The notes beneath the pieces were generated by a model that was given only the letters and a program-made list of their open reading frames with translations, was not told the origin of the DNA and searched no databases. A stretch of 64,000 bases of DNA from Flavobacteriaceae bacterium (lineage in GTDB: Bacteria > Bacteroidota > Bacteroidia > Flavobacteriales > Flavobacteriaceae): the NCBI GenBank assembly GCA_002862805.1, contig PKEA01000071.1, positions 1 to 64,000 on the forward strand. The letters are read 5' to 3'. The position numbers and the translations under genes were made by a program. This document shows, piece after piece, positions 16,340 through 25,500 of this stretch; position 1 is the first letter of the stretch, and the number at the start of each line of letters is the position of its first letter.

Positions 16340-17440
16340 ATGAAAAAACAATTTTACATTTTATCATTAATAACGCTCGTCTTTACATCATGTTCTAGTG
16401 ATGATTCTAATTCCTCAGCAACAACTAATATTGTTGAAGAAGCTGTAGTGTCACCATTATTAGGTGGGCCAAATCAACAAAATCAAGTATATATTGATTT
16501 AAGTTCTAATCAACAGACAGCAATTTCAAGAGATTCATGGGATTTAGGGTTTTCTACAGGAAGTGATTTTAGAGTTATCATAAACGGTTCTATAAAAATG
16601 GCTGTTAAACAAACAACTTCTACAGATATATCAGAAGTTCAAAATGAAGATAGTGCTGTAGCAGTTGGTTATTCAACCTATTCAACAATGGGTTATGTTG
16701 ATAATCCAACGGGTATTTTACAAGGAGCTGGCTCTGGAGAAGGAACAGCAATTGCAGAAATTTCATCAAATAATGATGATAACAAAGTTTATTTAGTGAA
16801 TTTAGGATACGAAGTTGGAACAACGACTCCAATAGTTGGTTCTGTTTCTACTGATGGAGCTGCTCGTGGTTGGAAAAAAATTAGAATCACTAAACAAGGC
16901 AACGATTATGTTTTGCAATATGCTGATTTAAATGCTACAACGGCTCAATCTGTTACCATTTCAAAAAATACAGATTACAGTTTTGTATTTGTAAGTTTAG
17001 ACAATGGACAAACAGTAAATGTGCAACCAAAGAAAAATCAATGGGATTTAAATTTCACAGGATTTACTAATTATTATCCTTTTGGAGCTTCAAGCATTAC
17101 TTATTATTTTTCAGACTTTGTGGCTACAAATATGTTAGGAGGAACACAAGTTTATGAAGTTTTAGCTACTGATGCTAATCAAACAGCAATAGAATTTGAA
17201 AACTTTTTAGCAACTGATATTAACGATACAAATTTCTCTACTTCATTGACCGATCAAAGAGTTATAGGGGCAAATTGGAGAAATGGTGGTGGACCAAGTT
17301 CTTTACCAAGTATAAAAGACGATCGTTTTTATGTAGTGAAAGATGTTGAAGGCAATCTTTATAAACTTAGATTCTTAGCCTTAACAAACGATGCTGGAGA
17401 AAGAGGTTATCCAGTTTTTGAATATAAAATTTTGAACTAA
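16340..17440 (+). CDS. HmuY-family haem-binding lipoprotein
   Basis: A 366-residue lipoprotein with lipobox FTSC and lipid cysteine C18, followed by SSDDSNSS. The HmuY features are QVYIDLSSNQQTAISRDSWDLGFSTGSDF (about 50-78), repeated later as NQWDLNFTG, and the C-terminal FYVVKDVEGNLYKLRFLAL. HmuY proteins capture haem at the cell surface and hand it to a TonB receptor, here the gene just upstream. At 366 residues it is longer than the classical Porphyromonas protein. Ligand residues cannot be assigned without a structure-based alignment. Confidence 0.85.
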   Translation: MKKQFYILSLITLVFTSCSSDDSNSSATTNIVEEAVVSPLLGGPNQQNQVYIDLSSNQQTAISRDSWDLGFSTGSDFRVIINGSIKMAVKQTTSTDISEVQNEDSAVAVGYSTYSTMGYVDNPTGILQGAGSGEGTAIAEISSNNDDNKVYLVNLGYEVGTTTPIVGSVSTDGAARGWKKIRITKQGNDYVLQYADLNATTAQSVTISKNTDYSFVFVSLDNGQTVNVQPKKNQWDLNFTGFTNYYPFGASSITYYFSDFVATNMLGGTQVYEVLATDANQTAIEFENFLATDINDTNFSTSLTDQRVIGANWRNGGGPSSLPSIKDDRFYVVKDVEGNLYKLRFLALTNDAGERGYPVFEYKILN

Positions 17441-17460
17441 TATTATTTTTAAAACAAAAC

Positions 17461-17489
17461 AAAAAGCGAGATTTTAAATCTCGCTTTTT
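17461..17489. terminator. bidirectional intrinsic terminator
   Basis: AAAAAGCGAGATTT is mirrored by AAATCTCGCTTTTT, with T-rich continuation on both strands. It lies between the convergent HmuY and DUF3050 genes. Confidence 0.9.
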
Positions 17490-17492
17490 GTT

Positions 17493-18275
17493 TTAATGAA
17501 CTAATTCTTTTTTATGGATTTGCTCCTCAATAGCGTTCCATAATAATATTCTCTTTTCTAATGCTAAAATAGAAACTGTTTTTACTTCTTGCCATTTTTT
17601 ATCATCATTACCGCATAATTCATCTATCATTTTCATTGCCATTGGTCCGTGTTCGTCAGCGTCTAATTCAATATGTCTTTCAAAATAATAAATTAGCTTT
17701 GATAAATCAACATCTGGAAAATTAGCTTGAAATTTTTTCAGTATAGCGGTAAAAATTTCCGGTATTAAATCCTCTCTTCCAAAAGTAAATGCAGCCGCTA
17801 TTTGATGTGTTTCGCCTTCTTCAATGACTCTAAAAGTAAAGTCTAAAAACTCTTTTACATTGGTATGTAGTTCACTTTGTTTAATGGAAACAAAAATATT
17901 TCTTGTTTCAACAACATCATGTAAGAAGTTTTCAATAGGAGTTGTGTTAGCGCCACAAGCTTTCATGGCGTCAATATACAATTCATAATGACTCTTTCTA
18001 TTTCCATCTAAATCAATATCGGTTTCTTCTGCAACTACAATCTCGTTTATTAAATAGCGAGTTTCAGGATTCCCAACAGGAATCCATGGAGTTGTTGTGC
18101 AAGTAAGTTTACTTTGCAAAGCTTTTAAGAGCGACATAAAATCCCATACGGCAAATACATGATTTTCTAAGAAACAACGTAGGTCGTCAATTGTTTTTAT
18201 TTCATTATATAAAGAATGATTTAATAATTCATCTTTATATTTTTGAATGCTTTGGTTAATAGTTTGGGTTTTCAT
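17493..18275 (-). CDS. DUF3050 protein, haem-oxygenase-like helical fold
   Basis: A 260-residue, largely helical soluble protein matching DUF3050 as I know it: FLENHVFAVWDFMSLLKALQ, TPWIPVGNPETRYLINEIV, EETDIDLDG and near the end FERHIELDADEHGPMA. The E-x6-type acidic clusters and the final H-x2-LDADEH motif look like metal ligands, as in haem-oxygenase-like diiron oxidases (inference). It stands alone with its own terminator, next to the haem locus but on the opposite strand. The substrate is unknown. Confidence 0.78.
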   Translation of the reverse strand: MKTQTINQSIQKYKDELLNHSLYNEIKTIDDLRCFLENHVFAVWDFMSLLKALQSKLTCTTTPWIPVGNPETRYLINEIVVAEETDIDLDGNRKSHYELYIDAMKACGANTTPIENFLHDVVETRNIFVSIKQSELHTNVKEFLDFTFRVIEEGETHQIAAAFTFGREDLIPEIFTAILKKFQANFPDVDLSKLIYYFERHIELDADEHGPMAMKMIDELCGNDDKKWQEVKTVSILALEKRILLWNAIEEQIHKKELVH

Positions 18276-18343
18276 AACTGTATGTTTTAATATATTTACG
18301 AAATCTATTTAAATTTAGATTTGCAAATAGTGTTCCAAAAATA

Positions 18344-18374
18344 AAAATGCTTCGTTAGATAACGAAGCATTTTG
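18344..18374 (-). terminator. intrinsic terminator of the acyl-CoA dehydrogenase gene
   Basis: AAAATGCTTCGTTA and TAACGAAGCATTTT form a 14-bp stem around a short GA loop. On the minus strand it ends in T-rich sequence and lies 24 bases past the stop at 18398. Confidence 0.85.
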
Positions 18375-18397
18375 TATAAATTTTATCTATTGTTTAA

Positions 18398-19576
18398 TTA
18401 TTTGAATGCAGGGAAACCTGTTACATCCATACCTGTAATTAATAAATGGATATCATGAGTTCCTTCATATGTAATTACAGATTCTAAATTCATCATATGA
18501 CGCATAATAGAATATTCACCAGTAATTCCCATTCCGCCAAGCATTTGTCTTGCTTCACGAGCTATGTGAATTGCCATATCCACATTGTTTCTTTTGGCCA
18601 TAGAAATTTGTGCAGAAGTAGCTCTACCTTCATTTCTTAAAACACCAAGTCTCCAAGTTAATAATTGTGCTTTAGTGATTTCAGTAATCATTTCGGCTAA
18701 TTTCTTTTGTTGTAATTGAGTTGCTCCAATTGGTTTGTCAAATTGAATACGCTCTTTAGAATATCTTAAAGCTGTGTCGTAACAATCCATTGCGGCACCA
18801 ATAGCTCCCCAAGCAATACCATAACGAGCAGAATCTAAACAACCAAGTGGTGCTCCTAATCCAGATTTGTTTGGCAATAAATTTTCTTTAGGAACTTTTA
18901 CATTATCAAAAATTAATTCTCCCGTTGCAGAAGCACGAAGTGACCATTTATTATGTGTTTCAGGAGTAGAAAATCCTTCCATTCCTCTTTCTACAATAAG
19001 ACCGTGAATTCTTCCTTCTTCATTTTTAGCCCAAACTACAGCAATGTCAGCAAAAGGCGCATTCGAAATCCACATTTTTGCACCATTTAATAGATAATGG
19101 TCGCCCATATCTTTAAAATTAGTAGTCATTCCACCAGGATTTGATCCATGGTCTGGTTCTGTTAAACCAAAACAACCAATAAATTCTCCAGTAGCTAATT
19201 TTGGTAAATATTTCATTCTTTGCTCTTCGTTTCCATATTTCCAAATTGGATACATTACTAATGAAGATTGAACAGACGAAGTAGAACGAACACCAGAATC
19301 ACCTCTTTCAATTTCTTGCATAATTAAACCATAAGAAATTTGGTCTAATCCTGCGCCACCATATTCTTCAGGAATATAAGGTCCAAATCCGCCAATTTCA
19401 CCCAAACCTTTTACAATTTGTTTTGGAAATTCAGCTTTTTGAGCATATTCTTCAATAATTGGAGATACTTCTTTTTTAACCCATGCGCGAGCAGCGTCAC
19501 GAACTAACTTATGTTCATCAGACAATAAATCGTCTAAAAGGTAATAATCAGGTGATTGAAATAAATCTGGTTTCAT
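18398..19576 (-). CDS. acyl-CoA dehydrogenase, glutaryl-CoA dehydrogenase type
   Basis: A 392-residue flavoenzyme. The family features are CFGLTEPDHGSNPGGM (FAD and substrate region, about 135-150), WISNAPFADIAVVWAKNEEG, SARYGIAWGAIGAAMDCYD, and MLGGMGITGEYSIMRHMMNLE. Near the C-terminus, YEGTHDIH carries the catalytic glutamate in the context found in glutaryl-CoA dehydrogenases. The enzyme would oxidise and decarboxylate glutaryl-CoA to crotonyl-CoA in lysine/tryptophan breakdown. No other pathway genes are adjacent; it appears monocistronic. Confidence 0.9.
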   Translation of the reverse strand: MKPDLFQSPDYYLLDDLLSDEHKLVRDAARAWVKKEVSPIIEEYAQKAEFPKQIVKGLGEIGGFGPYIPEEYGGAGLDQISYGLIMQEIERGDSGVRSTSSVQSSLVMYPIWKYGNEEQRMKYLPKLATGEFIGCFGLTEPDHGSNPGGMTTNFKDMGDHYLLNGAKMWISNAPFADIAVVWAKNEEGRIHGLIVERGMEGFSTPETHNKWSLRASATGELIFDNVKVPKENLLPNKSGLGAPLGCLDSARYGIAWGAIGAAMDCYDTALRYSKERIQFDKPIGATQLQQKKLAEMITEITKAQLLTWRLGVLRNEGRATSAQISMAKRNNVDMAIHIAREARQMLGGMGITGEYSIMRHMMNLESVITYEGTHDIHLLITGMDVTGFPAFK

Positions 19577-19697
19577 GTTTTTATCATTATGATTGTAACG
19601 TAGTTATGCGTTGCAATCTGTTTTTCGAATGACAAAAGTAAGTAAACATTTTTAACAAATCAATGAACAGATGTTATATTTTAACAATAAAAAAATA

Positions 19698-20408
19698 TTA
19701 CATTTTTAAATAGAATTCTTTTGTTAATTGAATATATTCTTGGGTGTATTGATGTCTAGTAACTTCAATGATTAATTCGTCTTCAATTGTAATTTGTTCG
19801 TCCCATGTAAAGGCTAGTAAACTTCTTTTTAATTCTGAATTAGGTGTACCTTTAACTCTAGTTATTTTAAAAGGGTGTAAGTGAAATTGTTTTGCTATTT
19901 GAATGAATTTTTCTTCTTCTTTGCAAGGTATAATTACTGAAAAAACACCAAATTCATTTAATAAGTTTGCAGCACTATCTATTAATTTTTCAAAAGGTAA
20001 TGCGTCTTGAAATCGTGCTACATTTCTTTTTTCTGTATCGGATTTATATTCATCAGTATAAAATGGAGGGTTTGAAATAATTAAATCATATGATTCATCT
20101 TCCATTTCCTCAACAAACTCATCTAAACCTGCGTGGTAGCAAAATAGACGGTCGCCCCAGTTGCTGTTTTCAAAATTTTGTACACATTGTTCATATGCCT
20201 CTTCGTCGATTTCAATAGCGTCAATTTGCTCAGCTAAAGTTCTTTGAGCAAGCATTAAAGAGAGTACTCCTGTACCAGAACCAATATCTAAAACACTAAA
20301 AATGTTTTTGGGAATTGGTGACCATGCTCCAAGTAAAACGGCATCGGTGCCAATTTTCATAGCGCAACGATCCTGATGTATGGTAAATTGTTTGAAATAA
20401 AACGACAT
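19698..20408 (-). CDS. tRNA1(Val) (adenine(37)-N6)-methyltransferase-like protein
   Basis: A 236-residue SAM-dependent N6-adenine methyltransferase of the TrmN6/YfiC group. It has FYFKQFTIHQDRCAMKIGTDAVLLGAW at the start, motif I VLDIGSGTGVLSLMLA, an acidic motif II (DAIEIDEEAYEQ) and the catalytic NPPF in LIISNPPFYTDE. The tail is rich in acidic and aromatic residues as usual. It is the third gene of an rpsP-rimM-trmN6 operon, 11 bp after rimM, in keeping with a translation-apparatus role. Confidence 0.9.
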   Translation of the reverse strand: MSFYFKQFTIHQDRCAMKIGTDAVLLGAWSPIPKNIFSVLDIGSGTGVLSLMLAQRTLAEQIDAIEIDEEAYEQCVQNFENSNWGDRLFCYHAGLDEFVEEMEDESYDLIISNPPFYTDEYKSDTEKRNVARFQDALPFEKLIDSAANLLNEFGVFSVIIPCKEEEKFIQIAKQFHLHPFKITRVKGTPNSELKRSLLAFTWDEQITIEDELIIEVTRHQYTQEYIQLTKEFYLKM

Positions 20409-20419
20409 GATATTTAGAT

Positions 20420-20947
20420 TTAACCTAAGTATAAATCAACGAGTCCTTCAGGTGTGTTAAGGTAAATTGTTTTATTTTCTCGATCTATTTTAACAATAAA
20501 ATGATCAATTAAGGGTACTAATATCTCTGTTTTTCCTTTTAAAATTTCAAATAAAGGTTGAGCGTTACTGTCGTTAATACGTTGAATGACACCAATATCT
20601 CCTAGACGAGTATCTTGAACGGTAAAGCCTTCAACTTCATGATAATAAAACTTATTACCTTCAAGTTTAGGTAAAAAAGAAAGAGGGAGATATAAGTGGC
20701 AATTCATAATTGCATCTGCATCTTCTTCACATGTAAAGTCTTCAAATTTAATTCTTAAGAATTTGCTTTTGTGAATATGACTTTTTTCAATAAAAAATGG
20801 AACCAGTGTTTTGTTTAATTCAACAAAAACTGATTCCAAATTTTCATAAATTTCGGGTTCGTCAGTATCTAAAAAAGCTAGTACTTCGCCCTTAAAACTA
20901 AATTTTTTTGCAATTTTGCCTAAATAAAAGCATTCATCTATACGCAT
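20420..20947 (-). CDS. rimM: ribosome maturation factor RimM
   Basis: A 175-residue two-domain protein. The N-terminal RimM barrel begins MRIDECFYLGKIAKKFSFKGEVLAFLDTDEPE, and the C-terminal PRC-barrel part contains VQDTRLGDIGVIQRINDSNAQPLFEI and ILVPLIDHFIVKIDRENKTIYLNTPEGL. It assists assembly of the 30S head around S19 and S13. It starts 15 bp after rpsP, the classical rpsP-rimM arrangement. Confidence 0.95.
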   Translation of the reverse strand: MRIDECFYLGKIAKKFSFKGEVLAFLDTDEPEIYENLESVFVELNKTLVPFFIEKSHIHKSKFLRIKFEDFTCEEDADAIMNCHLYLPLSFLPKLEGNKFYYHEVEGFTVQDTRLGDIGVIQRINDSNAQPLFEILKGKTEILVPLIDHFIVKIDRENKTIYLNTPEGLVDLYLG

Positions 20948-20962
20948 TATTGCACTTTTAAA

Positions 20963-21493
20963 TTAAGCTTCTGTTTCTTCGTTGTTTTCTTCAACTGCTG
21001 GAGCTTCTTCTGTAGCTGTTTCAGCAACTTCTTCAGCTTTTAAAGCTTCAGCTTGAGCTGCTTTACGCTTTTCATTCGCTTCTTCTTCAGCTTTTAAAGC
21101 TTTGGCTTTAGCATCTGCTTGCGCTTTGCTTAATCCGTCTTTTTTAGAATCAACTTTTCCAGCTTTTTCTTCAACCCATTTAGTGAATTTCGCATCTGCT
21201 TGCTCTTGCGTTAAAGCACCTTTTCTTACTCCACCATCTAAATGGTGTTTCAATAAAGCACCTTTATAAGAAAGAATAGCTCTTGCTGTATCAGTTGGTT
21301 GAGCACCATTGTGTAACCATTGAACAGCGCTATCAACATTTAAGTCAATAGTTGCAGGGTTTGTGTTTGGATTGTAAGTTCCTATCTTGTCTAAGAATTT
21401 ACCATCTCTTTTTGAACGTGCATCAGCTGCTACGATCCAGTAAAAAGGTTTCCCTTTTTTACCGTGTCTTTGTAATCTAATTTTTACTGACAT
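20963..21493 (-). CDS. rpsP: 30S ribosomal protein S16 with acidic/alanine-rich C-terminal extension
   Basis: A 176-residue protein. The S16 core (about 1-80) is clear: SVKIRLQRHGKKGKPFYWIV, DARSKRDGKFLDKIGTYNPN and WLHNGAQPTDTARAIL. Ordinary S16 is near 80-90 residues; the remaining half is a Lys/Ala/Glu-rich, probably helical or disordered tail (AKALKAEEEANEKRKAAQAE, ending EEAPAVEENNEETEA). Such tails are common in Bacteroidota S16. First gene of the rpsP-rimM-trmN6 operon. Confidence 0.95.
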   Translation of the reverse strand: MSVKIRLQRHGKKGKPFYWIVAADARSKRDGKFLDKIGTYNPNTNPATIDLNVDSAVQWLHNGAQPTDTARAILSYKGALLKHHLDGGVRKGALTQEQADAKFTKWVEEKAGKVDSKKDGLSKAQADAKAKALKAEEEANEKRKAAQAEALKAEEVAETATEEAPAVEENNEETEA

Positions 21494-21512
21494 AATCTAA
21501 TGATTAAATTTT

Positions 21513-21550
21513 GAGGTTCACGACCTCAGTTAATTAAGTCTGCAAAGATA
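21513..21550 (-). promoter_or_regulatory. rpsP promoter -7 element and leader hairpin
   Basis: On the minus strand TATCTTTG (21543-21550) is a perfect -7 box, followed by GCAG. In the leader, GAGGT-CGTGA-ACCTC (21513-21527) forms a five-base-pair hairpin 20 bases before the rpsP ATG. The hairpin could serve feedback control, but it is short. No -33 element is evident. Confidence 0.45.
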
Positions 21551-21647
21551 TAAAATTTATATTTACTTAGTAGTCATATTAAAAAAAATATTTTTCTACT
21601 ATTTGCATTATATTTAGATTAAAAAAATTATTTTTGTTAATTGAATT

Positions 21648-22367
21648 ATGAAAACTATCAAAAAAATGAAAAACATACTTTATTTATTTCTTACTACGCT
21701 AATTTTGTCAAGTTGTACAAACGATATTGAAACAAATACTCCAGCATTTCAAGCGAAGTTTAATGACGCTACTTGGAGAGCAAAAGACGCAAGGGTTTCT
21801 TTGGATACGGATGGTAGTTTTGTTATTACGGCTTACACTCAATATGAAACTGTAGTATTGAGGGCTTCTGCAGCTGAAATTGGTACTTATGTTTTAGGTA
21901 CAACAAATCAAGATAATTATGTTTCTTATGATTTTGATGGTGAAGGAATTGTTTCGAGTTATGATACCTCGTTGAATGCCGGCCCTGCATATAAAATTTC
22001 TAATATTGTTAATTCAGGAACAGGTTATACAAATTCAAATAATTCTCAAACTGTACCTGTTACAGGTTCAGGTTCAGGATTAAAGCTTGCTATTGTAACT
22101 AATCCAAATGGAAATATAACTGAAGTATCTATTGTTTCTAGAGGGAATGGTTATGTTGCAGGCGATGTAGTAAGCGTTATAGGAGGAGATAATAATGCAA
22201 CAGTTAGAATTTTAAATGTGCAACAAAGTAATGGTGAAATCGTTATTGAAAAAATTGAAAACGGTACTTTTACAGGAACATTTAAATTCAATGCAGTAAA
22301 TTCTGACGGGGAAGTTGTTACCTTTTCAGATGGAGTTTTTTATAAAGTAAGTGGAGCTGGTTTGTAA
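21648..22367 (+). CDS. DUF6252-like lipoprotein with a glycine-rich insert
   Basis: A 239-residue lipoprotein with lipobox LSSC and lipid cysteine C23. The flanks resemble DUF6252: AFQAKFNDATWRAKDARVSL at the start and TFTGTFKFNAVNSDGEVVTF near the end. Between them, residues about 115-190 form a module with SGTGYTNSNNS, GSGSGLKLAIVTNPNG, RGNGYVAGDVVSVIGG and ATVRIL, a GxGY repeat style often seen in phage structural and marine secreted proteins. A start at ATG 21666 is equally possible. The function is unknown. Confidence 0.65.
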   Translation: MKTIKKMKNILYLFLTTLILSSCTNDIETNTPAFQAKFNDATWRAKDARVSLDTDGSFVITAYTQYETVVLRASAAEIGTYVLGTTNQDNYVSYDFDGEGIVSSYDTSLNAGPAYKISNIVNSGTGYTNSNNSQTVPVTGSGSGLKLAIVTNPNGNITEVSIVSRGNGYVAGDVVSVIGGDNNATVRILNVQQSNGEIVIEKIENGTFTGTFKFNAVNSDGEVVTFSDGVFYKVSGAGL

Positions 22368-22382
22368 TAAAATAAAATAATA

Positions 22383-22420
22383 AAAAAAGCCGTTTTGATC
22401 TTTTCAAAACGGCTTTTTTT
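22383..22420 (+). terminator. intrinsic terminator
   Basis: AAGCCGTTTTGA and TCAAAACGGCTT pair around TCTT and are followed by a T-run. It lies 16 bases after the lipoprotein stop. Confidence 0.88.
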
Positions 22421-22524
22421 ATATTCTGTTGATAACTAAAATTGTGATGCATTTTTTTATAATGTATTTTTGTTTTGTTGAGTTTTTCAACTCATTTATT
22501 GCTTAACGCTAAATAATCAATTCA

Positions 22525-25500
22525 ATGTATTTAATTTTTGATACCGAAACCACCGGATTACCTCGTAGTTGGTCTGCTCCAATAACAGATACAGATAATT
22601 GGCCAAGATGTATACAAATTGCATGGCAATTGCATGACGAAATGGGTAATCTTATTGATCATGAAGATTATTTGGTAAAGCCAGAAGGTTTTAATATTCC
22701 TTATGATGCAGAACGTATTCATGGTATTTCTACTGAATTGGCTATGGAGCAAGGGATTGCATTGAGTGAAGTTCTTGAAAAATTCAACATAGCATTGTCT
22801 AAAACGAAGTTTATTGTTGGTCAAAATCTAGGATTTGATGTCAATATTATGGGTTGTGAGTTTCATAGAATGAATGTACAGTCCAAAATGAATGAAATTC
22901 CGGTTTTAGATACTTGTACCGAAGTTACAGCTTCATTATTACAACTTCCTGGAGGTAGAGGAGGTAAATTTAAATTACCAACGTTAACGGAATTACACGA
23001 ATATTTATTCAATGTGCCTTTTTCAGAGGCGCATAATGCAACTGCCGATGTTGAGGCAACTACTCGTTGTTTTTTAGAGCTGATTAAACGTGAAGTTTTT
23101 ACCAAGGAAGAACTTGATGTAACACCTGATTATTTCACTCGATTTAAAGAACATAATCCTAAAGAAATACAACTTGTAGGATTAAAACACATCAACTTAA
23201 AAGCAGCTTCTGAGCAAATCAGAAAAAAGATGCAAAAAGCTGAGCAAGAAAATGCACAAGCTTCTATTTCAGATTCTGATATTGAAGATTTGAAAGAAGC
23301 AAAGTTTGCGCATCTTCATAATCACACACAATTTTCTGTACTGCAATCTACTATTGGAATTCCTGATTTGGTTTCTGCCGCAGCAAAAAACAAAATGAAT
23401 GCAGTTGCAATGACAGATACTGCTAACATGATGGGAGCTTTTCATTTCGTAAGTGCAGTCATGAATCATAATAAAGCTGCAAAAGCTAAGATTGAAGCTG
23501 CAATAGAAAATGGCGAAGAACCAACCGATAATGAAATAAAACCTATTGTAGGTTGTGAATATAATATTTGTGAAAATCATTTAGACAAAACTAAGAAGGA
23601 CAATGGATATCAAGTTGTTCTTTTGGCAAAGAATAAAAAGGGATATCATAATTTGGCAAAAATGTCTTCTATCGCTTTTACAGAAGGTTTTTATTATGTG
23701 CCTAGAATTGATAGAAATGTAATTGAAAAATACAAAGAAGACATCATGGTTTTGTCTGGGAATTTATACGGAGAAATTCCAAGTAAAATTCTTAATATTG
23801 GAGAAAACCAAGCTGAGGAAGCATTAATTTGGTGGAAAGAACAATTTGGAGATGATTTTTACCTCGAAATTATGCGCCATAATCAAGAAGATGAAAATCG
23901 TGTTAATAAAACATTGATTGAGTTTTCTCAAAAGCATAATATAAAGTTGGTTGCAACTAACAATACCTATTATGTAAATAAAGAAGATGCTAATGCGCAC
24001 GACATTTTATTGTGTGTAAAAGATGGCGAAAAACAAGCAACACCTATAGGTAGAGGTAGAGGTTATCGATACGGATTACCAAATCAAGAATATTATTTCA
24101 AGTCGCAAGAAGAGATGAAAAAGCTTTTTGCTGATTTACCAGATGCAATTACTAACATTCAAGAAATTGTAGATAAAGTAGAGGTTTATTCTCTTTACAG
24201 AGATGTATTACTTCCAAAATATGATATTCCAAATGAGTTTTTAGATGCAGAAGATGAAAAAGACGGAGGAGTAAGAGGTGAAAACGCATATTTAAAACAT
24301 TTAACTTTTGAAGGAGCAAAAAGAAGATATGGCGAAATAACTCCTGAAATTCAAGAACGGGTAGATTTTGAATTATTAACCATTTCCAATTCGGGTTATC
24401 CGGGTTATTTTTTAATTGTACAAGATTTTATTGCAGAAGCCAGAAAGATGGATGTTTCTGTTGGTCCAGGTCGTGGTTCTGCTGCGGGTTCTGTAGTAGC
24501 TTATTGCTTAGGAATTACAAACATCGATCCTATTAAGTACGATTTACTTTTTGAGCGTTTCCTTAATCCTGATCGTGTGTCGATGCCCGATATTGATATT
24601 GATTTTGATGATGAAGGTCGTGGCCGCGTAATGGATTATGTAATTAATAAATATGGAGCTAATCAAGTTGCTCAAATCATTACTTACGGTAAAATGGCAA
24701 CGAAATCAGCTATTCGAGATACAGCTCGTGTTTTAGATTTGCCATTATTTGAAGCCGATAGAATCGCAAAATTAATTCCAGGAATGATGCCTTCAAAATG
24801 GAATTTGGCACGTTTTATTGCAGAAGATGAATCTGAAGTTAAGAAAGCATTGCGTTCTGAAGAGTTTGAGAAAGTACAAGAATTAATTGCTATTGCAAAT
24901 GGTGAAGATTTGGCAGGAGAAACCATTCAGCAAGCAAAAATATTAGAAGGCTCTTTACGAAATACAGGAGTTCATGCTTGTGGAGTAATCATAACACCTT
25001 CAGATATTACTAATTTCGTTCCGGTTACTACCGCAAAAGATTCTGATTTGTACCTTACCCAATTTGACAACTCGGTAGCGGAAAGCGCAGGTTTGTTAAA
25101 AATGGACTTTTTAGGTTTAAAAACCTTAACCTTAATTAAGGATACGGTTAAACTTGTTAAGTACAGAAACGGAATTACTTTAGATCCTGATACTTTTCCT
25201 ATTGACGACCAAAAAACGTATGAATTATTCCAAAGAGGTGAAACGGTTGGTATTTTCCAATATGAATCTCCTGGAATGCAAAAATACATGAAAGAATTAA
25301 AGCCAACAGTTTTTGGAGATTTAATTGCAATGAATGCATTATATCGTCCAGGGCCATTGGAATATATACCATCATTCGTAAAGCGTAAAAATGGTGAAGA
25401 AGAAATAAAATACGATTTAGATGCTTGTGAAGAGTATTTAAAAGAGACCTATGGAATTACTGTCTATCAAGAGCAAGTAATGCTTCTTTCTCAAAAGTTG

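Noticed and set aside
21990-22220. Prophage remnant suggested by the GxGY module
   Set aside because: No integrase, capsid, tail or lysis gene is present around it; the gene is a lipoprotein with its own terminator.
22558-25289. Several antisense open frames within dnaE
   Set aside because: They lie opposite conserved polymerase and exonuclease motifs, show no recognisable protein pattern and have no promoter or upstream signals.
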